A stretch of 64,000 nt of DNA from Candidatus Bathyarchaeota archaeon (GCA_005888735.1 VBBN01000030.1:92302-156301); one strand, 5' to 3'; positions 1-9,220 are shown, numbered from the stretch's first letter. The notes: generated by a model not told the origin, from the letters alone. Numbers and translations: made by a program.

Positions 1-320
1 TGGCCAGCTCTCCTGTATACGTGAAAGCGCTTCCACTACAGGAGCTTGACGACGTCGAAAAGATAAAGCTGGAAGTTAGGGCGGGAAGCATTCTGATCGT
101 GCGAATTACTCCTCTTGCACGGAGGAGCGTGGACGAAACCAAATTGGCGATAACCGAGCTTACGGACCATGTCAAGGCCATTGGTGGCGACATAGCGAGA
201 CTCGGGGAAGAACGAATCGTCATCACCCCACCGGGAGTGCGTATTTGGCGAAAGGAAACCGCTGCCACTGAGGCTCCTCTAGAGGCTTCGATTGCCCGAG
301 AAAGTGCTCGTCAAAACTAG
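1..320 (+). CDS. sepF: SepF-like cell division protein (5' partial)
   Basis: SepF/DUF552 family membrane anchor and partner of FtsZ at the division site. The C-terminal core is nearly complete: the LDDVEKIKLEVRAGSILIV stretch, then ITPLA, and the diagnostic GGDIARLGEERIVITPPGV block. The open frame continues to the window edge (it reads ASSPVYV before the GTG at 21), and SepF proteins normally have about 40 more residues with a membrane-targeting helix, so the true start lies outside the window. The tail after GVRIW is divergent. FtsZ itself is not in the window. Confidence 0.85.
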   Translation, partial: ASSPVYVKALPLQELDDVEKIKLEVRAGSILIVRITPLARRSVDETKLAITELTDHVKAIGGDIARLGEERIVITPPGVRIWRKETAATEAPLEASIARESARQN

Positions 321-324
321 CGGA

Positions 325-2244
325 TTACCGCAGTCTTAGAGATTCCATTACGTCCGGGACTATCGTTTTGATTCCAAAGATCCGGTTCACGTTCTGTGCG
401 AACAGGTCCGATTTTCTTCGCTCTCCGTGATTGACGATAATTTTCGTGGGCTTCGGGGACATTCGTTTGATGAACCCTAGAAGTTGGTTTCGGTCGGAGT
501 GGCCCGAGAACCCCTCGATTGATTCCACCCTCATGTTGACCTTCACCATTTCCATTTTTCCATCGTGCGCGTAGAGAGACACCTCCTTGAGGCCATTCTT
601 GATTCTATTTCCAAGTGTCCCTTCGACCTGGTAGCTTACGTACGCAAGTGTGTTTCTGGCGTCTGGGGCTAGATGACGGAAGTAGTCTATGGCGGGTCCG
701 CCCTCTAACATTCCTGAAGTGGCGATTATCACGCATGGACCCCCCGCAACAATTTCCTCTCTGTCCCCTGGATGCGTGACAGGGTGGAAGTACTCCGACT
801 GGAAAGGATTAACGTCCTTGTGAAGGATCTGATCCTTGATGTCTCGGACCAGGTACTCTGGGAAGGCTGTGTGGATCGCCGTCGCCTCGTTGACCATTCC
901 TTCGATATAGACCGGAAGCTCACGCAATGCGCCATTTCTCATGTACGCGTCTAAGACGAGCATGATTTCCTGTGCGCGGCCGACAGCCGGAACGGGAATT
1001 AGGACCTTGCCGCCTTTCTCCACTGTTTCGTTGACGATACTGACCAGTCTGCCTTCTACTCCTTCTCGGTCGGGCATAATGTCGTCGGGGCCGCCATAGG
1101 TGCTCTCGATAATCAGAGTCTCTGCCCGGGGGAATAGTGCCATTGCAGGGTCAAGCATCATCGTTCTTCCGAACTTGAAGTCAGCGCTGTAGACCACATT
1201 GTGCAGGCCTTCTCCAATGTGAAGGTGAACGATAGAGCTGCCAAGAATGTGTCCCGCGTTGTGGAGGGTAAGTTTGATGTCGGGAGCCACATCGGTGACG
1301 ACATTGTATCTGAGGGGGATGGTATGCGTAACAACTTCCCGAACATCCTTCTGGTCGAAGGGGGAGTGCTCGCCTTCCCGGCTGTGAACATCGAGATAGT
1401 CGAGCTGGTGGAGCGTCATAAGCACCTGCGTTGGTTCTGAGCAGTAAATTGGCCCGTCATAACCATACTTGAAGAGGAACGGGAGAATTCCGCAGTGGTC
1501 GAGGTGGGCGTGGGAGATGATCACCGCGTCTAGCTTCTCAAGGTCGAACTCTGAGCTGTCGAATCTCGGATAGGCTTGAGAGGGATCCTGCGCTCCGGGA
1601 TTGATTCCGCAATCCATCAATACATTGCTCTCGCCGGCCTGTATCAGCATTGCCGCCCTACCAACTTCGTGAAATGCTCCGAGCGTTATCAGACGAACAT
1701 AGCCGGCCTTGCTAAAGGTAGGCCGGAAAATCCTCTCGCCTACGTCGCGGAGAATGCGGCTTCTCTCTTCGCTCTCGGTGTGGAGGATGTGTCGGGTGCT
1801 CGAGATGATTTTGGAGTGGAGGGGAGGAGCCCTGAGTATACGGGGTCGCCACCTGGTTTCCTTTATCACCTGTTGTAGGACAGCGGCTTCCTTTCCTATT
1901 GCCACTCCCGGCTTTTTGGCTTCTATTACGACCTCGCCGAGACTCGGGTCGAAGTTGACTGAGGTGACCTCAGCCTCAGCCGGCATCAGCTTCCGAATGT
2001 AGACGTCCGCCTCTCTCTCGGGCAGTCTTATGGACTGGTCTGACCTGATAACTATTCGCTTGTGCAGAAGGTTGACGATTTCTGTGACAACGTAGCTCTG
2101 TTCAGCGAGCAGATTCACGTTCTTGACGTAGATGGCGAGACGCGGACCTTCAAATTCGATCCTTGTAATCTCAGCGTCTTTGGGCATGTGCTCTGCTATC
2201 GTCTCTCGAATCTTTGCGTGTACGTCGTTGTATGTTCTAGGCAT
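325..2244 (-). CDS. fttA: KH-domain beta-CASP ribonuclease aCPSF1/FttA
   Basis: Archaeal CPSF73-like endonuclease that cuts nascent RNA and terminates transcription. Two N-terminal KH-like domains (about residues 1-140) precede a metallo-beta-lactamase core with HAHLDH at 245-250, GHILGS at 331-336 and the metal-binding Asp of SADF near 355. The beta-CASP part follows, with SGHSD and a C-terminal NHGE motif. The 639-residue length is usual for the family. The ATG start gives a complete KH region. It lies 60 bp downstream of psmB on the same strand and may share its transcript. Confidence 0.96.
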   Translation of the reverse strand: MPRTYNDVHAKIRETIAEHMPKDAEITRIEFEGPRLAIYVKNVNLLAEQSYVVTEIVNLLHKRIVIRSDQSIRLPEREADVYIRKLMPAEAEVTSVNFDPSLGEVVIEAKKPGVAIGKEAAVLQQVIKETRWRPRILRAPPLHSKIISSTRHILHTESEERSRILRDVGERIFRPTFSKAGYVRLITLGAFHEVGRAAMLIQAGESNVLMDCGINPGAQDPSQAYPRFDSSEFDLEKLDAVIISHAHLDHCGILPFLFKYGYDGPIYCSEPTQVLMTLHQLDYLDVHSREGEHSPFDQKDVREVVTHTIPLRYNVVTDVAPDIKLTLHNAGHILGSSIVHLHIGEGLHNVVYSADFKFGRTMMLDPAMALFPRAETLIIESTYGGPDDIMPDREGVEGRLVSIVNETVEKGGKVLIPVPAVGRAQEIMLVLDAYMRNGALRELPVYIEGMVNEATAIHTAFPEYLVRDIKDQILHKDVNPFQSEYFHPVTHPGDREEIVAGGPCVIIATSGMLEGGPAIDYFRHLAPDARNTLAYVSYQVEGTLGNRIKNGLKEVSLYAHDGKMEMVKVNMRVESIEGFSGHSDRNQLLGFIKRMSPKPTKIIVNHGERRKSDLFAQNVNRIFGIKTIVPDVMESLRLR

Positions 2245-2304
2245 CGCTAATTCTCTATTGCGACTATGAAGGCCTCTGAGTGTGTATTCGTCGAGAGTTG
2301 CCGT

Positions 2305-2904
2305 CTACGCGTGGAGTATGTGCTTCTTCTCGTCCTCTGTAAGCTCTCTATAGCCCTCTTTTGTGATGACCGCAACGTCGAAGCTATCGCCACTTGCAGA
2401 ATCTCGTTTCATTGCGGAGTTTACGGCCCTAACTAAGACCGGGGTCGAATCTTTGACAGTCATATCCTCCTTCCACTCAGACTCTAGAACTCCGTACGCC
2501 ACTGGTGAACCGGAACCCGTGGCGACGAACCGTTCTTCCATCGTGCTTCCGAGTGGGTCAAGTGCGAAGATATGACCACCAGTATCATCAACTCCTCCGA
2601 TCAAGGCTTGAACACCCAGGGGATAGTATCTGGCTGAGAAGAGTATGTTCGAGGCCATTCTGGCCGCAGACGCGACGGGGATCGGCCGGGCCATATCCAG
2701 CTTGTATAGGGCAGCGTTGGCCTTTAGCATTTCCACAATGGCTTGTGCGTCGCCGACCACACCAGCGATTGTCATTCCAAGATGATGATCGATTTGGTAG
2801 ACTTTCTTGGCGTGCTTATGGGCGACGAACGACCCCATGGTTGCCCTCGTATCAGTTGTCATGAGGACTCCATCTTTGCATACTACTCCCATTGTTGTTG
2901 TCAT
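2305..2904 (-). CDS. psmB: Proteasome beta subunit (catalytic type)
   Basis: 20S proteasome beta subunit. After the initiator Met the protein starts directly with TTTMGVV, so Thr2 would be the N-terminal nucleophile (Thr1 in mature numbering) after Met removal. On that numbering Asp17 (TTDTR) and Lys33 (AKKV) are in place. GSGSPVA and the SGDSFDV segment are family signatures. There is essentially no propeptide; the frame stays open upstream for some codons but no ATG, GTG or TTG was seen close by. A second, apparently inactive beta subunit is at 8545-9150, the paired arrangement known from Thermoproteota. Confidence 0.94.
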   Translation of the reverse strand: MTTTMGVVCKDGVLMTTDTRATMGSFVAHKHAKKVYQIDHHLGMTIAGVVGDAQAIVEMLKANAALYKLDMARPIPVASAARMASNILFSARYYPLGVQALIGGVDDTGGHIFALDPLGSTMEERFVATGSGSPVAYGVLESEWKEDMTVKDSTPVLVRAVNSAMKRDSASGDSFDVAVITKEGYRELTEDEKKHILHA

Positions 2905-2981
2905 TCGTTTCTGTCTCTTTCTAGTTACTTGTTTCTTTGCAACTTGACGTATCGTTCAAGGATCGCGAAACAGTTCGCACT

Positions 2982-3005
2982 CCTTTCCTCCAAAAGAGGG
3001 AAAGG
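2982..3005. other. Intergenic hairpin
   Basis: A near-perfect inverted repeat, CCTTTCCTC and GAGGGAAAGG with a 5-nt CAAAA spacer, lies about 55 nt after the FKBP stop and about 80 nt before the psmB start. It could be a terminator or processing site for the FKBP transcript or a structured psmB leader. A TATA-like TTTTTTAAG on the minus strand near 3030 would place it inside the psmB leader. Confidence 0.4.
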
Positions 3006-3060
3006 CTGAGGTGCGCTCGCCTGAACGGCTTAAAAAACGTTTCCAAGCAGATCGTATTGC

Positions 3061-3951
3061 CTAGCGCTGGCTCTCCGATCCGGCCATGGTGCGTCTCCGC
3101 GATGCCGTAGCTGGTGCCTTTCGACGTTGGGTAGTCGCCCGCTGTTTTCGCGGGCTTTTAGGTTCGGGTATTTCCGGGATTTCTTTTGCAGGCTTTGCCT
3201 CCTCCTTCAAGGGTGGCTGAACTACGTCTTCCTTGGTGGGCTCAAGTGGGGCACCGGGTTCGGAGAAGGCTTTCTTGAACGTCTCCAGAAAAGATATGCT
3301 GCTGATTTGCGGGAGGTACTTCTGAAGGTCTGATGCGATAGCTTTTTTCGCTACTTGAATCCCGCTCAAATACAATGCCTCCTCAGGCACTTCGATAGTT
3401 AAGTCACGGTCGTGTTGACCGAGTACGAATTTCTCGCTTGGAACTTCGGGAACTCGTCTTGAAATTATTCCAAGGATCTTGTCAGCGTCGTCCTCAAACA
3501 CTTTTTCAATCGAAAGATCGTAGACAAGGGTTCTGCCGGCGAGCGGGTGGTTATAATCGACTTGGACTCTTCCAGCACCAACTGCCCGGACCACCGCGGC
3601 CCTACCATCCAGCTCAACCTGGCCCCCTGGGATTGGGTCTATTCCTTTTTCTCTGAACCGTCTAAGGGGAACTAGACGCATCTTGCCAGGGTCTCTGGCA
3701 CCATATCCCTTGTCCGGGGTAAGTTCGACGGTGGTCTGCTTTCCCGTTTCCAGTCCTACAAGGGAGTCCTCGAGCCCTTTGGGCATCCATCCCTCTCCAA
3801 GTATGATAAACTTGGGGCGATAGACAGTATCCTCGCTGTGAATGTGGGCGTTCTTAGCCACCGTGTCATATGTCGTGTCCACGGTCTCCCCGCTCTCCTT
3901 GACTTTGAGGGTATAGTTGAGCAGAAGAAAGTCTCCTTGTCTAGCTGCCAT
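3061..3951 (-). CDS. FKBP-type peptidyl-prolyl isomerase, long archaeal form
   Basis: SlyD-like FKBP that catalyses prolyl isomerisation and acts as a chaperone. The N-terminal domain has DFLLLNYTLKV, then the GEGWMPKGLEDSLVGL and PDKGYGARDPGK blocks of archaeal FKBPs with an inserted-flap arrangement (about residues 1-150). A less conserved middle domain (about 155-240) and a Pro/Glu/Lys/Arg-rich tail of about 55 residues follow. The basic tail suggests nucleic-acid or ribosome contact (inference). It begins 4 nt after the aminotransferase stop, so the two genes are probably cotranscribed. Confidence 0.9.
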   Translation of the reverse strand: MAARQGDFLLLNYTLKVKESGETVDTTYDTVAKNAHIHSEDTVYRPKFIILGEGWMPKGLEDSLVGLETGKQTTVELTPDKGYGARDPGKMRLVPLRRFREKGIDPIPGGQVELDGRAAVVRAVGAGRVQVDYNHPLAGRTLVYDLSIEKVFEDDADKILGIISRRVPEVPSEKFVLGQHDRDLTIEVPEEALYLSGIQVAKKAIASDLQKYLPQISSISFLETFKKAFSEPGAPLEPTKEDVVQPPLKEEAKPAKEIPEIPEPKSPRKQRATTQRRKAPATASRRRTMAGSESQR

Positions 3952-3955
3952 TGGC

Positions 3956-5137
3956 TCAGTTCACTCTTCCCGGCAATCGTGCGAGGGTTAGGCGTGCTGC
4001 TTCAAGGCCGTCAGAAATCCTTACTTTGAAACCCAGTTCTGCCGTGGCTGAGCCGATTGCGCTTATTGTTGTCATTATCTCGGGCGATCCAACGTTTCCC
4101 ATAACGCCTACTCGAAAGACCTTTCCCTTTGCCTCTCCAAGGCTGCCTCCTAGACTGATTCCGTATTTCGTTCTTACCAGTTCTCGCACTTTTCCTTCAT
4201 CGATGCCTGGAGGGCTCTCTATGGTTGCGACTGTGTAAGACCGCGACTCTTTCTCCGCGTAGATTCCAAGCCCCATGGCTTCAGTCGAATCGTAAACTGC
4301 TTGGGCGCAGACCTTGTGTCGTTCGAAACGTCTTGGGAGTCCTTCTTCTAGAATCATGTCACAGGCTTCGTTTAACGCGTAGAAAAGGGGCACGGAGGGA
4401 GTGAAGGGAGTGAACCCTTCCTCTCTGTACTTCTTCCACATGGGGAGGTCAAAGTAATATGACCTACGTGTTTTCTTCTTCTGGATTTTGTCCCAAGCTT
4501 TTGAGCTGACGGACACAAAGGCAAGGCCCGGGGGGCACATGAGGCATTTCTGGCTCGCGGTTACGCACACGTCAACGTTCCATCTATCAACGGGTAATTC
4601 GTCACCTCCGAGGATGGAGATCGCATCGACCATCAGAAGGAGGTCCTGACGAGCGCACAGTTCGCCCAGCTCCTTTAAGCATCTGATCGTGGCCCCCGTG
4701 GATGTTTCATTGTAGACCACCGCAAGTACTTTCGTGTCAGGATTGTCTTTCAAGATTTTCTTGAAGTCGTCGATCTTCGGTGTCCGTCCCCAGGGTGCTC
4801 TAAGAACGATAGGCGATCCTCCGTATGCTCTGATAGCTTCTGTGAGTCTCTCGCTGAAGAATCCGTTTTCCGTAACAACAACCTTGTCTCCGTCATCTAC
4901 GGTGTTCTGCAAAGCGCATTCGGTCGCCCCGGTTCCTGACGAGGTTAGAATGAACACGTCTCCCTTGGTCTCAAAGACTCGTTTTGTCTTCTCCAAAACA
5001 TCGCTGTGAAGTTGTTTAAACTCGGGGCCTCTATGTCCAATTAGGGGCTTGAGCATGGCCCTCGAGACGCGTGGGGGGACGTTGGTGGGACCCGGAAGCA
5101 TCAGTAGTTTCTGGGTCTCACTCACATCGTAGCCCAA
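3956..5137 (-). CDS. Class V aminotransferase (alanine-glyoxylate / serine-pyruvate type)
   Basis: PLP-dependent fold-type I aminotransferase. LLMLPGPTNVPPRV at the N-terminus, SSGTGATE for cofactor phosphate binding, MVDAIS with the PLP-ring Asp, and TASQKCLMCPPG containing the Schiff-base Lys are all visible. The family moves amino groups among alanine, serine, glyoxylate and pyruvate; the substrate here is not decidable. The TTG start at 5137 gives a usual length, but the GTG nine bases downstream is equally plausible. It is divergent from the SAM hydrolase and heads the FKBP transcript. Confidence 0.9.
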   Translation of the reverse strand: MGYDVSETQKLLMLPGPTNVPPRVSRAMLKPLIGHRGPEFKQLHSDVLEKTKRVFETKGDVFILTSSGTGATECALQNTVDDGDKVVVTENGFFSERLTEAIRAYGGSPIVLRAPWGRTPKIDDFKKILKDNPDTKVLAVVYNETSTGATIRCLKELGELCARQDLLLMVDAISILGGDELPVDRWNVDVCVTASQKCLMCPPGLAFVSVSSKAWDKIQKKKTRRSYYFDLPMWKKYREEGFTPFTPSVPLFYALNEACDMILEEGLPRRFERHKVCAQAVYDSTEAMGLGIYAEKESRSYTVATIESPPGIDEGKVRELVRTKYGISLGGSLGEAKGKVFRVGVMGNVGSPEIMTTISAIGSATAELGFKVRISDGLEAARLTLARLPGRVN

Positions 5138-5171
5138 CCAGTCGAATGTTTTGGCGAACGCAAAAATGGTT

Positions 5172-5179
5172 CTTTTAAG
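5172..5179 (+). promoter_or_regulatory. TATA-like box of the SAM hydrolase gene
   Basis: CTTTTAAG centred about 30 nt before the ATG at 5206, the spacing expected for an archaeal TATA box driving a leaderless or nearly leaderless transcript. It sits in the short divergent region between the aminotransferase and the SAM hydrolase. Confidence 0.5.
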
Positions 5180-5205
5180 GGTTAGCCCGTTTTGCCACGT
5201 TTCAA

Positions 5206-6003
5206 ATGCGAGTCGTAACGATGCTCACTGATTTTGGTCTCAGCGACTCTTATGTCGCTCAGATGAAAGGAGTCATCACCGACCTCTGTCCGACCGCGAG
5301 GATATTCGATATTAGTCACATGGTAAGGCGACACGACATACTTTCGGGCGCTTTTCTCTTAGAAACAGCCGTTCCTTTCTTTCCAAACAACTCCATCCAT
5401 CTCGGAGTAGTTGACCCTGGGGTAGGAGCCGATAGGCTCCCGATAGTGGTCAAAGCGAAGACTGCGACTCTGATCGGTCCCGATAATGGTCTGCTTGAGC
5501 GAGCAGCTCGAAGGCTGGGAGTGATTGCTGTCTACAAGATCGATGTCGCTGAGCTAGAGCTCGGAGAGGTCTCCAGCACGTTCCATGGGCGTGATGTTTT
5601 TGCAAAAACAACAGGAATGCTGGCCTCTGGACTGAGAGCGGAAGATGTTGGCCCGCCGGTTAAGGGTTTAGCAAAACTTCAGCTTCAAGAGGCCGAGGTG
5701 AAGGGAGGGATATTGGAGTGCAGGATCCTTCACATCGATACATTCGGAAACCTGATAACGAATGCTCACAATGCCATGCTGAGAAGACTGACTTCACAAG
5801 GCCTCGTCCCTCAGACGGTTAAGAGCTCTTCGCGGAGCCGACGGGTGCGGATTGCAAAAACCTATTCAGATGCTAGATTGCGAAAACTGGTCGTCTTGGA
5901 GGGTAGTCAGGGTTATGTTGAGGTTGCAGCGAGGGAAGCGGATGCGGACAACATGCTCCACGTTCGAGCCAGGGAGAAGTTGAGGATTCTCTTCTCTAGG
6001 TAG
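5206..6003 (+). CDS. S-adenosyl-L-methionine hydrolase (adenosine-forming), DUF62 family
   Basis: SAM hydroxide adenosyltransferase that splits SAM to adenosine and methionine. The family signatures are all present: LTDFGLSDSYVAQMKG at the N-terminus, DISH, the VVDPGVG loop, GPDNGLL and FHGRDVFAK. Its 265 residues match the usual length, with an N-terminal catalytic and a C-terminal beta-barrel domain. The last 8 bp overlap convergently with nadM. Confidence 0.93.
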   Translation: MRVVTMLTDFGLSDSYVAQMKGVITDLCPTARIFDISHMVRRHDILSGAFLLETAVPFFPNNSIHLGVVDPGVGADRLPIVVKAKTATLIGPDNGLLERAARRLGVIAVYKIDVAELELGEVSSTFHGRDVFAKTTGMLASGLRAEDVGPPVKGLAKLQLQEAEVKGGILECRILHIDTFGNLITNAHNAMLRRLTSQGLVPQTVKSSSRSRRVRIAKTYSDARLRKLVVLEGSQGYVEVAAREADADNMLHVRAREKLRILFSR

Positions 6004-6523
6004 GCGTTTTGTCGCTCAGCGATATCTCTCTTATTCTCTCGACGCCTTCAATACTCTTCAAATATTCTGCGACGGCATGAGGTAGAAGACTCTCCCAGTC
6101 CTCAGAGCTCAGCATCCGCCTCCGCACCTCGGTCGCCGTGAAAAATTCTCTTTGGAAGAACGGAATCCTTTCGACGTGAACTCCTGCCTCCTTCAAGAGA
6201 CGAGCAGTCAATGGTTCGTTTGTAAAGGCGACTTGGAAGGCGGGGGTTTGGGACAGTAGGTGAGCAACCCAGACCACGTGAAATTCAGCATCAGGAAGAG
6301 GTGTCACAACGTATTTCGAAGGCTCAATTTTTGCATCCTTCAAAGCCATCCTGATCATGGTCGTTCTCTCCCCGGCCGTGAACGGGTTCTCGACTGTGTG
6401 ACTGTTCTGAGCGCTCCCAACAACTATGATTAGCTCATCAACCTGCTTGAGTATGTGATTCACTGCTTCGAGGTGGCCTAGGTGAAAGGGTTGGAATCGG
6501 CCGATGTAGAGCCCGGTTTTCAA
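5996..6523 (-). CDS. nadM: Nicotinamide-mononucleotide adenylyltransferase (archaeal NadM)
   Basis: Makes NAD from NMN and ATP. GRFQPFHLGH near the N-terminus holds the nucleotidyltransferase HxGH motif, and TATEVRRRM near residue 130 is the C-terminal phosphate-binding signature. The length (175) is typical. The start is TTG, directly abutting the TAA stop of ogt (TAATTG), so the pair is translationally coupled. Confidence 0.94.
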   Translation of the reverse strand: MKTGLYIGRFQPFHLGHLEAVNHILKQVDELIIVVGSAQNSHTVENPFTAGERTTMIRMALKDAKIEPSKYVVTPLPDAEFHVVWVAHLLSQTPAFQVAFTNEPLTARLLKEAGVHVERIPFFQREFFTATEVRRRMLSSEDWESLLPHAVAEYLKSIEGVERIREISLSDKTPT

Positions 6524-7096
6524 TTAGGGTCCTCTAGGCTGCCAGATTGAAGGTGGGACGACCTGATTGTCTACGAACTTTACGCCTTCTCGTTCTAGAA
6601 TCCCTCGCTTCACGAGTGAGCTCGCACTTGAGGGAGCTCCGTTCATGGAGTAGCTTCCAGCGAGTCTACTTGAAGGGACAACGCGGTGGCATGGAACAAA
6701 CAGAGGCCACGGGTTCGCCCCGACCGCATTACCTACTGCACGTGGTCCGGACCCTAGGAATCTTGCAATATGTCCATAAGTCGTCACTCTTCCTACGGGA
6801 ATCGTCATGAGAACTCCGTGGACTTTTTCTTGGAAAGGGGTCAGAGGGCCTATCTCGAATGTGAATCTGCCCTGTGACTTTTTCCCATCGAAGAGTTTCG
6901 TAAGCTCGTAAACCAGGGAACTGTTTCCCACTTCTGGGTCCCTCCTCGATATTCTCCGAGAATACTCCAAGAGATGGCTTTTGAGTTGAGGTTTTCGTCT
7001 GGAGAAACCTGAGGCTACAAGATGCTTCTCTTTTGACACTAGCACTCCAAACCACAGGCCCTTGTTGTGCGAAAGGGTGAGTTCTAGAAGGTCCAT
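6524..7096 (-). CDS. ogt: Methylated-DNA-protein cysteine methyltransferase
   Basis: Suicidal repair of O6-alkylguanine. The active-site VPCHRVVPS motif is intact, preceded by the helix-turn-helix segment VGRVTTYGHIARFLG with the Arg finger (GSGPRAVGNA). The N-terminal half is poorly conserved, as usual. ATG start at 7096. It is divergent from rtcA and directly upstream of nadM. Confidence 0.94.
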   Translation of the reverse strand: MDLLELTLSHNKGLWFGVLVSKEKHLVASGFSRRKPQLKSHLLEYSRRISRRDPEVGNSSLVYELTKLFDGKKSQGRFTFEIGPLTPFQEKVHGVLMTIPVGRVTTYGHIARFLGSGPRAVGNAVGANPWPLFVPCHRVVPSSRLAGSYSMNGAPSSASSLVKRGILEREGVKFVDNQVVPPSIWQPRGP

Positions 7097-7154
7097 GACG
7101 CCGTGTGGATAGCCGGGTTCTCTTTAAGGCAGTGCTGGAGGGAGAGAGTCCGCG

Positions 7155-8249
7155 ATGATCGATATAGACGGAAGTCTGGGCGAGGGCGGCGGTCAGATCC
7201 TTAGAACAAGCATTGCTTTGGCGGCGGTGCTGGGGAGGGATGTTCGAATTCGGAAGATAAGGATGGGACGGCCAGAGCCCGGGCTTAAGGCCCAGCATCT
7301 GGCAGGGGTTAGGGCGGCAGCCTTGATGTGCGACGCCAAGGTGGAGGGTGTGGAAGTTGGCTCCGGCGAGCTGGTTTTCAGGCCTGGCCGGTTAAGAGGA
7401 GGGAGTTTTCGTTTTGACGTTGGAACTGCAGGGAGTATCGGTCTAGTTCTCCAGACTCTGATGCCTCTCAGCGCGTTTCTGCCCGAGAGTCTTGATCTTG
7501 AAGTCACTGGGGGAACTGATGTTAAGTGGAGTCCACCAGTCGATTATCTTCGAATGGTGACCCTGCCCGTGTTGAGATCGATGAAGTATGATGCAGAGGT
7601 GGAGCTCCGAAGGAGGGGGCACTATCCGAGGGGCGGTGGCTTGGCTAAGTTTACTTCGAATCCCTTGGCCTGTCTTGCTCCAATCAACGGTCGAGTGCCC
7701 GGAGCCGTGGGGGTTGTCAATGGTGTTAGTCATGCAGTGGACCTTCCTCGGCATGTTGCTGAGAGACAGGCCGAGTCAGCGAGACGGGTCCTAGCCGCCA
7801 AAGGATTACCTGTCGGTCAGATTATTCTTGACGATTCAAACGGTTCACTTAGCCCTGGGAGTGGGATAGTTCTCTCGATCCGTACGGCAAATGGGGCTGT
7901 TATCGGGGCAGATTGCTTGGGTGAGAGGGGCAAGCCTGCGGAGAGAATTGGTGAAGAAGCAGCACTGCGCCTGGTTGAAGAGGTCGAGTGGAAAGGTTTC
8001 CTTGACAGTCATATGGGAGACATGGTCATTCCGTTCATGGCTCTAGCGAAGGGGGTGTCTGAGGTTACGGTCTCTCGACTCACACATCACTGTCTCACCA
8101 ACGCTCGAATCGCAGAGCAAGTCGTTGGGGTCAAGTTCGACGTTAAGGGGGAACTCGGGAAGCCGGGTCTGCTGAGGACAAATGGTCTGGGGCTTGAAGC
8201 CGTCCGGGCTCCCTCTTCCTCCAGCGCACGCCTCCTCTTCCATCCGTGA
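7155..8249 (+). CDS. rtcA: RNA 3'-terminal phosphate cyclase
   Basis: Converts RNA 3'-phosphates to 2',3'-cyclic phosphates using ATP. It begins DGSLGEGGGQILRT, followed by GPEPGLKAQHL-like and GGTDVKWSPP signatures. The adenylylated catalytic His lies in the SRLTHHCLTNA segment near the C-terminus. The 364 residues cover the whole family. In a genome with many RNA introns, RNA end chemistry is relevant, but the role is generic in the family. Confidence 0.94.
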   Translation: MIDIDGSLGEGGGQILRTSIALAAVLGRDVRIRKIRMGRPEPGLKAQHLAGVRAAALMCDAKVEGVEVGSGELVFRPGRLRGGSFRFDVGTAGSIGLVLQTLMPLSAFLPESLDLEVTGGTDVKWSPPVDYLRMVTLPVLRSMKYDAEVELRRRGHYPRGGGLAKFTSNPLACLAPINGRVPGAVGVVNGVSHAVDLPRHVAERQAESARRVLAAKGLPVGQIILDDSNGSLSPGSGIVLSIRTANGAVIGADCLGERGKPAERIGEEAALRLVEEVEWKGFLDSHMGDMVIPFMALAKGVSEVTVSRLTHHCLTNARIAEQVVGVKFDVKGELGKPGLLRTNGLGLEAVRAPSSSSARLLFHP

Positions 8250-8504
8250 CTTGTAGCACTCGATGAAATGGGATTTGTGTTTCTCCATCCTTTAGAAGAA
8301 GAGATCCTCTCTGTATTTTGGAGATTTCCGATAGAGCCAATTCTAGCTCGTCTGCCGGAGCGCCCCGATGTCTGTAGGTGAGACTCCAGCCAGACGGGTC
8401 TTTTGCCTGGGCCCTTGATAGTAATTGTCTGAGAGGGTGCTCTCCCATCTTCGCCACGAGAAATCCCGGGAGGACGATATCAAGTCGCTTCTCCGCGACG
8501 GTAG

Positions 8505-8512
8505 ATTTATAG
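8505..8512 (+). promoter_or_regulatory. TATA-like box of the second psmB gene
   Basis: ATTTATAG, 33-40 nt upstream of the ATG at 8545. This position argues for the short protein start and against the longer in-frame start at 8425. Confidence 0.5.
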
Positions 8513-8544
8513 CGACACACGTTGGGGCCCGCTCAGTGTTTAGC

Positions 8545-9150
8545 ATGAGCGAGGAGACCTATATGCCGGGAGCGACTACAGTGGGTGTCGTTTGCAAGGA
8601 CGGAGTGGTTCTTGCTTCCGAGCGACGCTATGCGTACGGCTCATTTGTAATGAGCAAGGTAGCGAAGAAAGTGTTCAAAATAACCGACAATATTGGAGTT
8701 GCGTGCGCGGGAATCATAGGGGACATGCAGGTTCTTTCACGCGAGGCGTTAGCTTACATGAGCATCTACCGGTATGAGAGAGGAAGACAGGCGACTGTCA
8801 AGAACGCCGCCAAAGTCATGGTGAACATTCTCTCATCCCGGAGGATGTTTCCCTATCTTGCCCAGACTATTATCGCTGGTGTGGATGAGGGAAAGCCGGA
8901 CCTCTACGTCCTCGACCCGATTGGCTCTGTTCTCGGAGACAAGTTTGCTGCTGTAGGGACAGGCGCCGAGGTAGCGATGGGTGTCTTGGAGTCGGAATAC
9001 CGTGAGGGTCTGTCCGTGGAAGAGGCAACGCCGATAATCCTCAGAGCGGTCAAATCCGCCATTGCGAGAGACATCTCAAGCGGAGATGGGGTGGATTTGA
9101 TGATCATAACGAGCGAAGGGATTCGCGAAGAAGCATCGAAGTTCGCCTGA
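8545..9150 (+). CDS. psmB: Proteasome beta subunit, non-catalytic type
   Basis: 20S proteasome beta subunit paralogous to 2305-2904. The start at 8545 gives MSEETYMPGATTVGVV; a longer frame from 8425 is open but covers the promoter. Aligned with the catalytic paralogue through GVVCKDG, the residue at position 1 is Ala (G-A-T-T-V) rather than Thr, and Asp17 is Glu (SERR), while Lys33 is kept. Thermoproteota are known to carry such an inactive beta subunit that co-assembles with the active one. It leads a same-strand run with translin, endonuclease V and ribK. Confidence 0.92.
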   Translation: MSEETYMPGATTVGVVCKDGVVLASERRYAYGSFVMSKVAKKVFKITDNIGVACAGIIGDMQVLSREALAYMSIYRYERGRQATVKNAAKVMVNILSSRRMFPYLAQTIIAGVDEGKPDLYVLDPIGSVLGDKFAAVGTGAEVAMGVLESEYREGLSVEEATPIILRAVKSAIARDISSGDGVDLMIITSEGIREEASKFA

Positions 9151-9220
9151 CAATTTCGGGCTCGTTGCGATTCATCTCGTTATAAGGCGGCAATGCCACC
9201 TTTCGAACGGGACGACGCGC

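Noticed and set aside
8425-8544. Long N-terminal extension of the second proteasome beta subunit
   Set aside because: It would cover the TATA-like box and lacks conservation with the paralogue; ATG 8545 gives the usual short leader.
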